From positions 414,990 through 478,989 of the forward strand of contig NZ_AUDO01000001.1 of assembly GCF_000425505.1 (NCBI RefSeq): a stretch of 64,000 nucleotides of DNA, read 5' to 3'. This document shows, piece by piece, positions 9,855 through 18,617 of the stretch. Source of the stretch: Flavobacterium frigidarium DSM 17623 (GTDB lineage Bacteria > Bacteroidota > Bacteroidia > Flavobacteriales > Flavobacteriaceae). The notes beneath the pieces were generated by a model, which was not told the origin of the DNA, did not search any database, and saw only the letters and a list, made by a program, of their open reading frames with translations. Both the position numbers and the translations under genes were made by a program. Each line of letters starts with the position of its first letter. The stretch's first letter is position 1.

Positions 9855-9862
9855 TAATTTTG
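9855..9862 (+). promoter_or_regulatory. -7 box for rarA, leaderless arrangement
   Basis: TAATTTTG matches TAnnTTTG and ends four bases before the rarA ATG at 9867, the same geometry as rlmB. No TTG at the ideal -33 distance was found. Copy D of the repeat family ends just upstream. Confidence 0.55.
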
Positions 9863-9866
9863 CAAA

Positions 9867-11144
9867 ATGGAAGCACCATTAGCAGAACGCATACGCCCAC
9901 AGAATTTAGAAGATTACGTTAGCCAAGCTCACTTGATAGGGCCTAACGGATCATTGACAAACCAAATTACGAAAGGAATTATTCCCTCATTGATATTATG
10001 GGGACCGCCCGGCACAGGGAAAACAACATTAGCGCAGATAATTGCTCAGGAATCAAAACGTCCATTTTACATTTTGAGTGCTATCAATTCTGGCGTTAAA
10101 GATATTAGAGATGTTATAGAAAAAGCCAAACAAAGTGGCGGACTTTTTACAGCTAAGAATCCAATATTATTTATAGATGAGATTCATCGCTTTAGCAAAT
10201 CACAACAAGACTCTTTACTTGCAGCAGTCGAAAAAGGTTGGATCACACTGATAGGTGCAACAACTGAGAACCCTAGTTTTGAAGTAATACCTGCCCTCCT
10301 ATCGCGTTGTCAAGTGTACATTTTAAACGCATTTACAAAAATTGATCTTGAAGCTTTATTGCAAAGAGCTTTAAAGAAGGACGCATATCTACTTACAAAG
10401 AATATTATTTTAAAAGAAACGGAAGCACTACTAAGACTTTCTGGTGGTGATGGCCGCAAGCTTTTAAATATTTTCGAACTTGTCATCAACGCATCTGCAG
10501 AGGAAGAAATTGTTATTACAAATGATCGTGTGTTTGCATTAGTACAACAAAATACCGTTTTATATGATAAAAGCGGAGAACAACATTATGATATCGTCTC
10601 AGCTTTTATTAAATCGATACGTGGTAGTGATCCCAACGGAGCAGTATATTGGCTAGCTCGAATGATTGAAGGCGGAGAGGACGTAAAATTTATAGCGCGA
10701 CGCATGTTGATCTTGTCAAGTGAAGATATAGGCCTAGCAAATCCCACAGCGTTCATTATGGCAAACAACACTTTTCAAGCTGTTGCAACAATAGGTTATC
10801 CTGAAAGTCGCATTATTTTGAGCCAATGTGCTATCTATTTAGCGACATCGCCTAAGAGCAACGCTTCCTATTTAGCGATAGGTTCAGCACAGCAATTAGT
10901 GAAGCAAACTGGTGATTTATCAGTTCCTATTCACTTGCGTAATGCTCCTACTAAGTTAATGAAAGAGCTAGGATATGGAGACGAATATAAATATTCGCAT
11001 GATTATCAAAACAATTTTGCTGAGCAAGAGTATTTACCCGAGTCTATAAGAAATACTCCCTTATACACTCCCGGAATTAACTCTCGTGAAAACACAACAA
11101 GAGATTTCTTGAAAAACCGCTGGAAAGAAAAATACGGCTATTAA
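9867..11144 (+). CDS. rarA: Replication-associated recombination protein A (MgsA/RarA AAA+ ATPase)
   Basis: 425 residues, usual length. AAA+ clamp-loader-like ATPase with Walker A 'GPPGTGKT' (46-53), Walker B 'ILFIDEIH' (100-107), sensor 1 '[13 protein letters not shown]' and a sensor 2 arginine region. The C-terminal tetramerisation domain contains the family signature '[22 protein letters not shown]' near residue 250. RarA acts at stalled replication forks on single/double-strand junctions with SSB. The gene is monocistronic: its own -7 box lies in front and a terminator behind. Confidence 0.95.
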   Translation: MEAPLAERIRPQNLEDYVSQAHLIGPNGSLTNQITKGIIPSLILWGPPGTGKTTLAQIIAQESKRPFYILSAINSGVKDIRDVIEKAKQSGGLFTAKNPILFIDEIHRFSKSQQDSLLAAVEKGWITLIGATTENPSFEVIPALLSRCQVYILNAFTKIDLEALLQRALKKDAYLLTKNIILKETEALLRLSGGDGRKLLNIFELVINASAEEEIVITNDRVFALVQQNTVLYDKSGEQHYDIVSAFIKSIRGSDPNGAVYWLARMIEGGEDVKFIARRMLILSSEDIGLANPTAFIMANNTFQAVATIGYPESRIILSQCAIYLATSPKSNASYLAIGSAQQLVKQTGDLSVPIHLRNAPTKLMKELGYGDEYKYSHDYQNNFAEQEYLPESIRNTPLYTPGINSRENTTRDFLKNRWKEKYGY

Positions 11145-11149
11145 ACAAA

Positions 11150-11186
11150 AAGGTCCTAAATGATAGCAATACATTTAGGACCTTTC
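11150..11186. terminator. Terminator between rarA and the convergent leftward run
   Basis: Perfect 13-bp stem AAAGGTCCTAAAT / ATTTAGGACCTTT with an 11-base loop, placed between two convergent genes. Confidence 0.88.
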
Positions 11187-11206
11187 TATATTATTTAAAA
11201 GTTAAT

Positions 11207-11983
11207 TTAAAATTTGACCTCAACTTTTTCTGAAATTAGATTTTGGTCTTTATAATACTCAAAATACCAACTTCCATTTTTTGATACAAGCACACCCTGA
11301 GTATCCCCTTTGACTGCAATATAGGTTGAAGGATTTGAGGTTTTAGTCACTCTCATCACAACTTTAGGAGTCGCATCAATTAATTGGTACCCATTTGCTA
11401 TAGGTTGTGCATATAACAAGCCTTCGGTAGCGGTAATTGTAGTTGCCTTCGTCTCTTCTACCTCTTGTATATTAACTTTAGTCGAAGGAGCGTAAACCGT
11501 TTGATTGTTACTATATGTTTGGTTTTGATCTACATCATTTGAACTTACATTAGCAGCAGGACCTTCGTATTTATAATGTAAAGCATATACTGATTGAAAA
11601 GCCTCATTTAAGGCTTCCATATAAGCTGCTTCAAAATCTTTTTCTTTACTTCTACCCACCTCAGATTGGAATACAACGTTGCCATTACAATCTTTAAAAG
11701 TGACAAACAATTTTGTTACTAAAAAACCACTTTCTTTCTCAACATTAAGATATAATAAATCACATCTATTGTTCATTTCTTTGGGAATAGACTGATTAGC
11801 ATAGAAAGCTTCAAATCCTGCTTTCTTGGTATTGAATTTTGATATGGTATTTAAACGATATGCATTTTCTGATTTTAAAAAATCAAATTTTAAAGGAACG
11901 ATTACTGCTTTAAAATTGTTAACAGTTTGAGCATTAAGCACGCTACCTACAACTAGCAGTAGTAATAAAATGTATTTTTTCAT
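11207..11983 (-). CDS. Secreted hypothetical protein of Flavobacteriaceae type
   Basis: 258 residues. A Sec signal peptide (MKKYILLLLLVVGSVLNAQ, cleavage near residue 18) directs it to the periplasm or beyond. There is no lipobox Cys. The remainder is soluble and beta-rich, with a low-complexity Ser/Asn/Thr-rich middle (about residues 145-175) and a C-terminal 'KNGSWYFEYYKDQNLISEKVEVKF' stretch. I see no catalytic motif and do not recognise the family. It is last in a tight run with the HAD phosphatase (3-base gap) and radC (10-base gap), but this gives no clear functional link. Confidence 0.8.
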   Translation of the reverse strand: MKKYILLLLLVVGSVLNAQTVNNFKAVIVPLKFDFLKSENAYRLNTISKFNTKKAGFEAFYANQSIPKEMNNRCDLLYLNVEKESGFLVTKLFVTFKDCNGNVVFQSEVGRSKEKDFEAAYMEALNEAFQSVYALHYKYEGPAANVSSNDVDQNQTYSNNQTVYAPSTKVNIQEVEETKATTITATEGLLYAQPIANGYQLIDATPKVVMRVTKTSNPSTYIAVKGDTQGVLVSKNGSWYFEYYKDQNLISEKVEVKF

Positions 11984-11986
11984 GAT

Positions 11987-12676
11987 CTAAAGGTATTTCT
12001 TTAATTCTAATAAATGATTAACTTGTTTGATATTCTCAGCAACTTCAATTCTGCTTTCATTGAAAAATATAGCGTCTAAACCCATACTTAAGGCTCCTTC
12101 AACGTCTGCTTCTAATGAATCTCCTATCATAATGCTACTTTCTTTCTTTGCATCAGCAAGGTTCAAAGCATATTCAAAGATAATAGCATTAGGTTTCTTC
12201 ACACCGGCCAGCTCTGAGTTGGTAATGGTTTTAAAATAGTTTTCAATTTTCGAATTTTTTATTTTTCGATCTTGAACTTCAGCAAAACCATTTGTTATAA
12301 TGTGCAATTTATAATTCTCGTTTAAATAGTCTAAGATTTCCAGCGTACCATCAAATAAATGATTATTATCTGGTAAATAGGTCAAATATTCTTGAGCGAT
12401 AATTTCGATATGACTATCGCTAACATGGTATTTTATTGCGTCAAAGGAATCTTTTAAACGATTGTAGCGCAATTCGTCATGTGTGATTTTGTCAAATTGA
12501 TACAATTGCCAACACGCTTGATTTATAGGAACATATTTTGCTATAAATTCTTTGACATCCACAGTAGGATGGTTATTTGCTAAAATCTTAGCAAAAGTAA
12601 TTTCAGAGTTTTTATCGAAATCCCACAGAGTGTGATCCAAGTCAAAAAAAACATCACTTATATTATTAATCTTCAT
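11987..12676 (-). CDS. yjjG: YjjG-family HAD nucleotidase
   Basis: 229 residues. HAD superfamily with motif I 'FFDLDHTLWDFDKN' (nucleophile Asp12, acid/base Asp14), motif II 'IITNGFAEVQ', motif III Lys in 'AGVKKPNAIIFEYAL' and motif IV 'MIGDSLEADVEGA'. The 'DHTLWDFDKNS' start and the alpha-helical cap are typical of the YjjG family, pyrimidine 5'-nucleotidases that remove non-canonical nucleotides such as dUMP analogues. The HAD assignment is certain; the substrate is inferred. It lies 10 bases after radC. Confidence 0.87.
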   Translation of the reverse strand: MKINNISDVFFDLDHTLWDFDKNSEITFAKILANNHPTVDVKEFIAKYVPINQACWQLYQFDKITHDELRYNRLKDSFDAIKYHVSDSHIEIIAQEYLTYLPDNNHLFDGTLEILDYLNENYKLHIITNGFAEVQDRKIKNSKIENYFKTITNSELAGVKKPNAIIFEYALNLADAKKESSIMIGDSLEADVEGALSMGLDAIFFNESRIEVAENIKQVNHLLELKKYL

Positions 12677-12686
12677 TTTTTATTTT

Positions 12687-13379
12687 TTAAAATATTCCCG
12701 AATCTACAAAACTGAAATAACTGTTTTCAGTTACTATAACATGATCCAAAACTTTAACTTCTAAGCTCTCTCCTGCTAATTTCAATTTTTTAGTAATATG
12801 TTTGTCTGCCTCACTAGGCACAAGCGTTCCCGACGGATGATTGTGGCATAAAATTAATGCCGTGGCACCTAATTCCAATGCTTTTTTAAATACGATTCTA
12901 ACATCTACTAATGTTCCTGTAATTCCACCCTTACTTAATTGCGATTTAGAAAGCACTTTATTAGAGTTATTCAAGTATATAATCCAAAATTCTTCATGTG
13001 GCAACTCCCCTACTATAGGTTGCATCAGTTCAAAAATTGCCTTGCTAGAAGTTATTTTAACTAACTCTACAGCTTCTTCTGTTCGACGACGTCTTCCTAG
13101 CTCTAGCGCAGCGATAATAGAAATAGCTTTTGCTTCCCCAATACCCTTATATTCTGTCAACGAAGCCATAGACAATTTACCTAAAGCATTTAGATTGTTG
13201 TTTACTCCAGATAGAATTCTTTTACTTAAATCAACTGCTGACTCATTGCGATTTCCCGAACCTATCAAAATTGCAATTAATTCTGCGTCGCTCAATGCAC
13301 TTTTACCTTTAAGCATCAATTTCTCTCTAGGCCTATCATCTTCTGACCAGTTTGTAATTGGAAAATTATTCTGTTCCAT
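12687..13379 (-). CDS. radC: RadC-family JAB/MPN protein
   Basis: 230 residues. The N-terminal helix-hairpin-helix region ('SLTEYKGIGEAKAISIIAA', about 73-91) is followed by a JAB/MPN metalloprotease-like domain with the zinc motif 'HNHPSG' (179-184) and a downstream Asp at 192. Historically named for DNA repair, but the true role is unsettled and a direct repair function has been questioned. It is adjacent to yjjG and the secreted hypothetical, in one direction. Confidence 0.93.
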   Translation of the reverse strand: MEQNNFPITNWSEDDRPREKLMLKGKSALSDAELIAILIGSGNRNESAVDLSKRILSGVNNNLNALGKLSMASLTEYKGIGEAKAISIIAALELGRRRRTEEAVELVKITSSKAIFELMQPIVGELPHEEFWIIYLNNSNKVLSKSQLSKGGITGTLVDVRIVFKKALELGATALILCHNHPSGTLVPSEADKHITKKLKLAGESLEVKVLDHVIVTENSYFSFVDSGIF

Positions 13380-13449
13380 TGTTACCGATTTAAATTAAGT
13401 CTCGCGACAACACTTGCCGCTAGCACAAATCCAATCTTAACAATTGAAT

Positions 13450-13911
13450 CTAAATATCTTTACCCATACATATACTTGCTGTACGCCCTATATAAGGTTC
13501 ATAATTGGCAATAATAGCATAACCCGACTTACTATACATTTTAATAGCGGACTCCTGCTTATTAAGCGTTTCTAAAATTGATCTTGTAAAATTTAAATCG
13601 CTAGCCCAAGATTCTAATTCAGATAGCATCATTTGAGCCAAACCATTTCCCCTAAAATCATCAGCAACAAACATGCGTTTAATTTCAATAGTTTTGGCAT
13701 CTTTTTTCTTAAAGCAGCTGCAACTTACAGCTATATCATTTTGATATACAATCACAACATTCGGATTGATTTCCAAAATATTATTACCCCAATAATCATT
13801 GCCTAAATCAGGATAAGAAGCCCATAGGCTCGCATCTAAAAGTGCTACTAATTGAGCAAAATCAGGATTCTCTGAAGTGGTTCTTACTATCTCGAAATTA
13901 TCTTGTACCAC
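13450..13911 (-). CDS. GNAT-family N-acetyltransferase
   Basis: 153 residues. GNAT fold with the acetyl-CoA pyrophosphate loop in 'RMFVADDFRGNGLAQMMLSELE' (R-x-x-G-x-G/A region, about residues 84-105) and the beta5-alpha4 element 'LETLNKQESAIKMYSKSGY' near residues 113-131. The acceptor substrate is unknown. It starts 3 bases after the mpl stop, so it is probably translated with mpl, but no functional tie to wall recycling is established. Confidence 0.86.
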   Translation of the reverse strand: MVQDNFEIVRTTSENPDFAQLVALLDASLWASYPDLGNDYWGNNILEINPNVVIVYQNDIAVSCSCFKKKDAKTIEIKRMFVADDFRGNGLAQMMLSELESWASDLNFTRSILETLNKQESAIKMYSKSGYAIIANYEPYIGRTASICMGKDI

Positions 13912-13914
13912 TAC

Positions 13915-15270
13915 TTAAGCTATAATCTTTTTTACTTCGTCAAAATTTAATCCACCGTAATTCCCTGAACTCATTAATAAAAGTGCCGAATTATCAAACT
14001 TTAAACCAAACAAATATTCTTTAAACTCAGTTGGATTAGTATAAATAATCAAATCTTTTTTATTAAAAGCCGTAGCAATTTGCTCATAGCTTACTTCCTC
14101 TAACTGCTTAATTTTTACAGCGTCAGGTGAATAGAATACCACAGCTACATCTGCATGTTCAAGAGCTCCTTCATATTCTTTTAAAAATTCAGCGTTCAAG
14201 CTACTGTAGGTATGCAATTCTAAACAAGCAATTAAGGTACGATTAGGATATTGCTCTTTTACGGCTTTTGTTGTAGCAGCTACTTTACTAGGTGAATGTG
14301 CAAAATCTTTATAAGCCACTTTCCCATTTCCCTCAGCTATTTTTTCAAGACGCTTCGAAGCGCCTTTAAAACTAGCAATAGCTTCATAGAAATCAGCTTC
14401 GTCAACACCCATGTTTTGACAAATCCACTTCGCTCCAGCCAAGTTATTCAAATTATGAGCTCCAAAAACTTCAATGGGCATATCGCCTTCTGGAGTCTCC
14501 AATAATGTTTTTCCGTTCTCTACTTTATAAGACGGAGTTGAGTAAGGTAATTTTCTAATTGGGTTTGTTGCTGCTTCAGCAACTCTTTTCACTTCTAAAT
14601 CGTCTTCATTATAAACTAGAATTCCACCATTTGTAATTTTCGAAATAAAAGTTTCAAACTGTGCTACATAATTTTCATAAGTTGGAAAAACATTAATGTG
14701 ATCCCAAGCAATTCCTGAAATTAATGCAATATTAGGTTGGTATAAATGAAATTTTGGTCTCCTATCAATCGGAGATGACAAATACTCGTCCCCTTCCAAA
14801 ACGATAAAATCATTCTCTTCTGTAAGATGAACCATGGTATCAAAACCTTCTAACTGTGCTCCAACCATGTAATCAACAGCTATATCATGATAATGCATCA
14901 CGTGTAAAATCATTGAAGTTATTGTTGTTTTACCATGTGAACCTCCTATTACAACACGCGTTTTATTTTTTGACTGTTCGAATAAAAATTCAGGATATGA
15001 ATAAATTTTTAACCCTAGCTCTTGTGCTTTCAACAGCTCAGGATTATCTGCTTTTGCATGCATTCCTAAAATAACAGCTTCAATATCGGCAGTTATTTTC
15101 TCAGGAAACCAACCCATTTCTACTGGCAAAAGTCCCTTTTTATCAAGACGCGATTTTGATGGCTCAAAAATAGCATCATCGCTTCCCGTTACTTGGTATC
15201 CCTTATTTTTTAATGCTAAAGCTAGATTATGCATTGCGCTACCTCCAATAGCTATAAAATGAGTTTTCAT
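13915..15270 (-). CDS. mpl: UDP-N-acetylmuramate:L-alanyl-gamma-D-glutamyl-meso-diaminopimelate ligase
   Basis: 451 residues. Mur-ligase family: N-terminal UDP-binding Rossmann motif 'FIAIGGSAMHNLALAL' (5-20), central ATP-binding loop 'GGSHGKTT' (109-116) and the C-terminal Mur domain ('KVAYKDFAHSPSKVAATT', where the DFAHHP/S signature replaces the Asp-His of MurC). These features separate Mpl from MurC. It reattaches recycled tripeptide (L-Ala-D-Glu-mDAP) to UDP-MurNAc, saving new peptide synthesis. The same window holds anmK and murF, other steps of wall recycling and synthesis. Confidence 0.92.
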   Translation of the reverse strand: MKTHFIAIGGSAMHNLALALKNKGYQVTGSDDAIFEPSKSRLDKKGLLPVEMGWFPEKITADIEAVILGMHAKADNPELLKAQELGLKIYSYPEFLFEQSKNKTRVVIGGSHGKTTITSMILHVMHYHDIAVDYMVGAQLEGFDTMVHLTEENDFIVLEGDEYLSSPIDRRPKFHLYQPNIALISGIAWDHINVFPTYENYVAQFETFISKITNGGILVYNEDDLEVKRVAEAATNPIRKLPYSTPSYKVENGKTLLETPEGDMPIEVFGAHNLNNLAGAKWICQNMGVDEADFYEAIASFKGASKRLEKIAEGNGKVAYKDFAHSPSKVAATTKAVKEQYPNRTLIACLELHTYSSLNAEFLKEYEGALEHADVAVVFYSPDAVKIKQLEEVSYEQIATAFNKKDLIIYTNPTEFKEYLFGLKFDNSALLLMSSGNYGGLNFDEVKKIIA

Positions 15271-15292
15271 ATCGTATTCTTAAATGTTCAAT

Positions 15293-15976
15293 TTATTTTT
15301 TTAATTGTTCTAGTAGTGCGCTAGCCTTTGCAGGTTCGTTCATTTTATTTTTATACAAGTCTGCCAATTTTTTACAACTTTCGGCCGAATTATTACTAGC
15401 TACAATTGCTTTTTTATAAGACACTTCAGCGGCCTTATATCTTTTAAAATACTCCTCGATTCTCCCTCGGGACATATAGCCGTCGACCGGTGAAATAGCC
15501 AGCAACTCATTAGAATATTTTTTAGCTTTAGACTCACTTCCACCCACTATTCCCGGCAACTTTATATAAAGCTCCACTAAGGCCCATCGTGCACCTATGT
15601 GTTTTGGATTTAATTGAATTGCTTTTTCAAATGATTCTTTAATATCATCAAGCATTCCTAATGCTTTAAACTTATTAACCTCTAAAGCATACATTCCGCT
15701 CGCTCCTCCATATTTATAATGGTAATTAGATTCGTCTGGTCTTAACCTTTTAAGTTTCTTATAGTATGTAATTGCCTCAGGCCAATTTTTATAATAACCA
15801 GCAATATCTCCTAAATTTTCAATAATATTCAAGTTAGTAGTATTCGACTTGTATAATGTCTCTAACAATGGTTTAGCTTGATCATACTTTTTCTCATCAA
15901 AAAACCGCTGGGCTTTATCATAATTAGTTTGAGCAAAAAGCATGAAAGGAAATAGTAGAAATAATAAGTGTTTCAT
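15293..15976 (-). CDS. Exported tetratricopeptide-repeat protein
   Basis: 227 residues. Short signal peptide (MKHLLFLLFPFMLFAQ) with cleavage near residue 15. At least four TPR units follow, including 'YDKAQRFFDEKKYDQAKPLLETLY', 'WPEAITYYKKLKRLRPDES' and 'YKAAEVSYKKAIVASNNSAES' (each shown only in part). TPR helices form protein-binding scaffolds, here in the periplasm or on the membrane surface. The partner is unknown. It is 22 bases upstream of mpl in the same direction and could be the first gene of the leftward run. Confidence 0.85.
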   Translation of the reverse strand: MKHLLFLLFPFMLFAQTNYDKAQRFFDEKKYDQAKPLLETLYKSNTTNLNIIENLGDIAGYYKNWPEAITYYKKLKRLRPDESNYHYKYGGASGMYALEVNKFKALGMLDDIKESFEKAIQLNPKHIGARWALVELYIKLPGIVGGSESKAKKYSNELLAISPVDGYMSRGRIEEYFKRYKAAEVSYKKAIVASNNSAESCKKLADLYKNKMNEPAKASALLEQLKK

Positions 15977-16211
15977 TTTTCAAAAATAAGAAATTTATAC
16001 TAGCAAGGAAAAGTTTATTGACCAACATTGAAAGGAAAAAGTATAATAAATTAGAAATCTTTAAAACACTTTCGCATAACACACACTGCTTAAATTAGCC
16101 ATTAAAACAGTATTACAAACAGTTCGCATTGTGCTACTTCACAAAGTTCTTGCCAATAATATTTAATTAATAATGTTACAAAGCAACTATCTCAGTAATA
16201 AATCACCACTT

Positions 16212-17201
16212 ATGAAAATATTTTATGCTATTCAAGCCACAGGAAACGGCCATATTAGTAGGGCGTCACAACTATATCCATACTTACTGAAATACGGTAA
16301 AGTCGATTTTTTTCTCAGTGGTAGTAATGCAACATTAGATATGAATTTTCCAGTTACTTATCGCAGCAAAGGCTGTAGTTTATACTATAGCAAATGCGGC
16401 GGACTAGATTACTGGAATATAACTAAAAACATTCGGCCCAAACAAATCTATGATGACGCATCTACTTTACCGCTTGATAAATACGATATAGTGATCAATG
16501 ATTTTGACGCCATAACATCACTAGCTTGTAAATTGCAAAAAGTCCCATCAGTTCAGTTTGGACACCAAGCTAGTTTTATATCACAAAAAACCCCAAGACC
16601 TATCAAAAAAAGTATTGTAGGTGAAATGGTTCTCAAGCATTACGCATCTGCACCTCATAATATTGGTCTTCATTTTGAGAATTACGACAGCTTTATTAAA
16701 CCACCTATTATTAAGGACGCAATCGTCGCTGCAAGCCCCAGAGATCTAGAACACATAACTGTATACCTTCCCTCATTCGACAAAGAGTGTATAGAAAAAG
16801 CTTTCAGAAAATTAAAAAAGATAAAATTTCACTGGTTTCTAGCTGGGACAGTATTCAAACATACTATTGACAACATCACATATTACACTGTGGACCAGCT
16901 ACAGTTTAATCAAAGCCTTATAGATTGCCATGGTATCATTACAGGTGGTGGTTTTGAAACTCCTGCAGAGGCATTGTTTCTTGGAAAAAAAGTGCTTTCC
17001 ATTCCTATCCGAAATCATTATGAACAAGAATGCAATGCTGCCGCACTTAAAAAAATGGGAGTTCCAGTTATTTATAAAATTGACCAAAACTTTGATCAAA
17101 TTATCATGAACTGGCTCAACTCAGATACAATGTATCCAAAAATTGAAGCCAACAACATTCCAGAAACATTAGACTATCTCTTTAATAATTATACTCGTTA
17201 G
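16212..17201 (+). CDS. Glycosyltransferase-like protein (GT28/UDP-GlcNAc transferase-type fold)
   Basis: 329 residues from ATG 16212 (MKIFYAIQATGNGHISRA). An upstream ATG at 16173 would add 13 residues unlike the family start. The N-terminal 'QATGNGHISRASQL' loop resembles the Gly-rich acceptor loop of MurG/MGDG-synthase-like enzymes. The C-terminal 'GGGFETPAEALFLGKKVLSIPI' region is the nucleotide-sugar binding motif of GT-B transferases. The likely activity is sugar transfer from a nucleotide sugar to an envelope acceptor. Donor and acceptor are not deducible. It stands alone, with repeat copy A just after its stop. Confidence 0.78.
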   Translation: MKIFYAIQATGNGHISRASQLYPYLLKYGKVDFFLSGSNATLDMNFPVTYRSKGCSLYYSKCGGLDYWNITKNIRPKQIYDDASTLPLDKYDIVINDFDAITSLACKLQKVPSVQFGHQASFISQKTPRPIKKSIVGEMVLKHYASAPHNIGLHFENYDSFIKPPIIKDAIVAASPRDLEHITVYLPSFDKECIEKAFRKLKKIKFHWFLAGTVFKHTIDNITYYTVDQLQFNQSLIDCHGIITGGGFETPAEALFLGKKVLSIPIRNHYEQECNAAALKKMGVPVIYKIDQNFDQIIMNWLNSDTMYPKIEANNIPETLDYLFNNYTR

Positions 17202-17213
17202 AAATCTATATAT

Positions 17214-17318
17214 GGGCTGCCCCACCATAATCCCAAAAGGTGTTAGGTGCGTCGGGCTATACATTACAATCTTTTATGAGTAAAAACACATAAAAGGATT
17301 TTCATTACTATCCCTCAT
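17214..17318 (+). repeat. Intergenic structured repeat, copy A
   Basis: Begins GGGCTGCC 12 bases after a glycosyltransferase stop. It then has CGGGCTAT (17253-17260), AATCTTTTATG (17268-17278), CATAAAAGGATT (17289-17300) and TCCCTCAT (17311-17318). The two AATC/GATT arms pair with one bulged G. The outer GCC-rich hairpin is weak in this copy. Homologous to 52462-52577, 63619-63720 and, inverted, 9757-9840. Confidence 0.85.
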
Positions 17319-17403
17319 CCAAAAATAGAGACCCAATCCACAACCAGACTACGCTTTCGTAAAGAACTTTATTATTTTTTATTAAATTAGTAAAAAATTA
17401 AAA

Positions 17404-17865
17404 ATGAAAACATTAGACGAATGGTTTGAAGAATATGGAGTAAGTCACAAGAATATTACCAATAAAAAAATACACTATATCTGTGTTCCTCTAATATTTT
17501 TCTCAGTAGTAGGTTTATTTATGAGTATCCCTAATCAGTCATTGTTAGCGCTTGCCGCTATTCACCCTCTATTTGCAAATTGGGCATTTATTGTTATATT
17601 ATTTGTGTTGTTTTTTTACTATAGACTTTCATTTACCATGGGATTAAAAATGACATTGTTTACTACCTTTTGTTTAATAGGTAATTACTTAATTGATCAA
17701 ACAGTTCCCTTACTCTGGTTTTCTGTTGCAGTCTTTGCTATTGGCTGGATAGGACAATTTTATGGACACAAAATAGAGGGTCAAAAACCCTCATTCATCA
17801 AGGACCTCCAATTTTTACTTATTGGGCCAGCATGGGTAATCGATTCAGTACTAAAAATTAGTTAA
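17404..17865 (+). CDS. Mpo1-like (DUF962) membrane protein
   Basis: 153 residues, four predicted membrane helices. It begins 'TLDEWFEEYGVSHKN' and has the conserved His in 'NKKIHYICVPL' (about residue 24) and a second His in 'FYGHKIEGQKPS' (about 120), then 'LLIGPAWVIDSVLK'. This is the pattern of the DUF962/YGL010w family. Yeast Mpo1 is an Fe-dependent dioxygenase in 2-hydroxy fatty acid alpha-oxidation, with these histidines as metal ligands. Whether the bacterial member does the same is inference. The gene is monocistronic. Confidence 0.85.
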   Translation: MKTLDEWFEEYGVSHKNITNKKIHYICVPLIFFSVVGLFMSIPNQSLLALAAIHPLFANWAFIVILFVLFFYYRLSFTMGLKMTLFTTFCLIGNYLIDQTVPLLWFSVAVFAIGWIGQFYGHKIEGQKPSFIKDLQFLLIGPAWVIDSVLKIS

Positions 17866-17965
17866 CAATTCCTTCTGAAAATTTCACAAAACTTTAAAAC
17901 TGTGAACACTTTTAAATCTAAAAAATTCGGTAACTTGTTCTGTATTAACCAAAATAAATAAAAAC

Positions 17966-18424
17966 ATGGGACTACTATCATTTATAAAAGAAGCTGGAAC
18001 AAAATTATTTGGCAAAAAAGAAGAAGAGGCAGCTGTGGCTGAGAAAGAAACTTTAAAAGCTAGTGCACTTTTAAATCACGTGCAATCAATGAAATTGCCT
18101 TTTAAAAGTTTAAAGATATATCTTCAAGGAGGAACTGTTACCTTGAAAGGAGAAGTAGACAAACAAGTAGATGCAGAAAAAATTGCCTTAGCAGTGGGAA
18201 ATATTGAAGGCGTATCTGAAGTTGACAATCAAATGGATGTTGCAGTAAAAGAACCAGAAGCGAGATACCATACGGTAGAATCTGGCGACTGGCTATCTAA
18301 AATTGCAAAAAAATATTATGGTGATGCAAATAAGTACAATCTAATTTTTGAGGCAAACAAGCCAATGCTCTCTGATCCAGATAAAATTTACCCTGGTCAA
18401 GTATTGAGAATACCCAATGAATAA
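17966..18424 (+). CDS. lysM: BON and LysM domain protein (YgaU/Kbp-like)
   Basis: 152 residues with no signal peptide. Order: short charged N-terminus, BON domain (about 30-95, 'VTLKGEVDKQVDAEKIALAVGNIEGVSEV' region), LysM domain (101-150, starting 'YHTVESGDWLSKIAKKYYGD' and ending 'PGQVLRIP'). This architecture and size match E. coli YgaU/Kbp, a cytosolic potassium-binding protein. The match in layout is clear; potassium binding here is inferred. A strong terminator follows the stop. Confidence 0.9.
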   Translation: MGLLSFIKEAGTKLFGKKEEEAAVAEKETLKASALLNHVQSMKLPFKSLKIYLQGGTVTLKGEVDKQVDAEKIALAVGNIEGVSEVDNQMDVAVKEPEARYHTVESGDWLSKIAKKYYGDANKYNLIFEANKPMLSDPDKIYPGQVLRIPNE

Positions 18425-18441
18425 ATTGTGTATAATTAAAC

Positions 18442-18479
18442 AAAAAAATCCGTTTCAAAAATTTGAAACGGATTTTTTT
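18442..18479 (+). terminator. Terminator after lysM (same sequence as the one at 25139)
   Basis: Stem A7-TCCGTTTCAAA / TTTGAAACGGA-T7 with a 2-base loop. Its core is identical base for base to the terminator at 25139-25174. Confidence 0.92.
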
Positions 18480-18617
18480 GTTTACCACTCAGTCGTCAAG
18501 CAAATACTTAAGCATTAATTTAGTATTGTAAGATAACTATTCAAAAAAGACAAGGTTTTTCCAAAATATTTGCAATAAATTCACAGTCCTAAGCTTATAG
18601 CTTTTAAACTCCCATTT

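Noticed and set aside
12841..13398. 185-residue open frame on the + strand opposite radC
   Set aside because: The opposite frame encodes RadC with an intact HNHPSG motif; this is its shadow.
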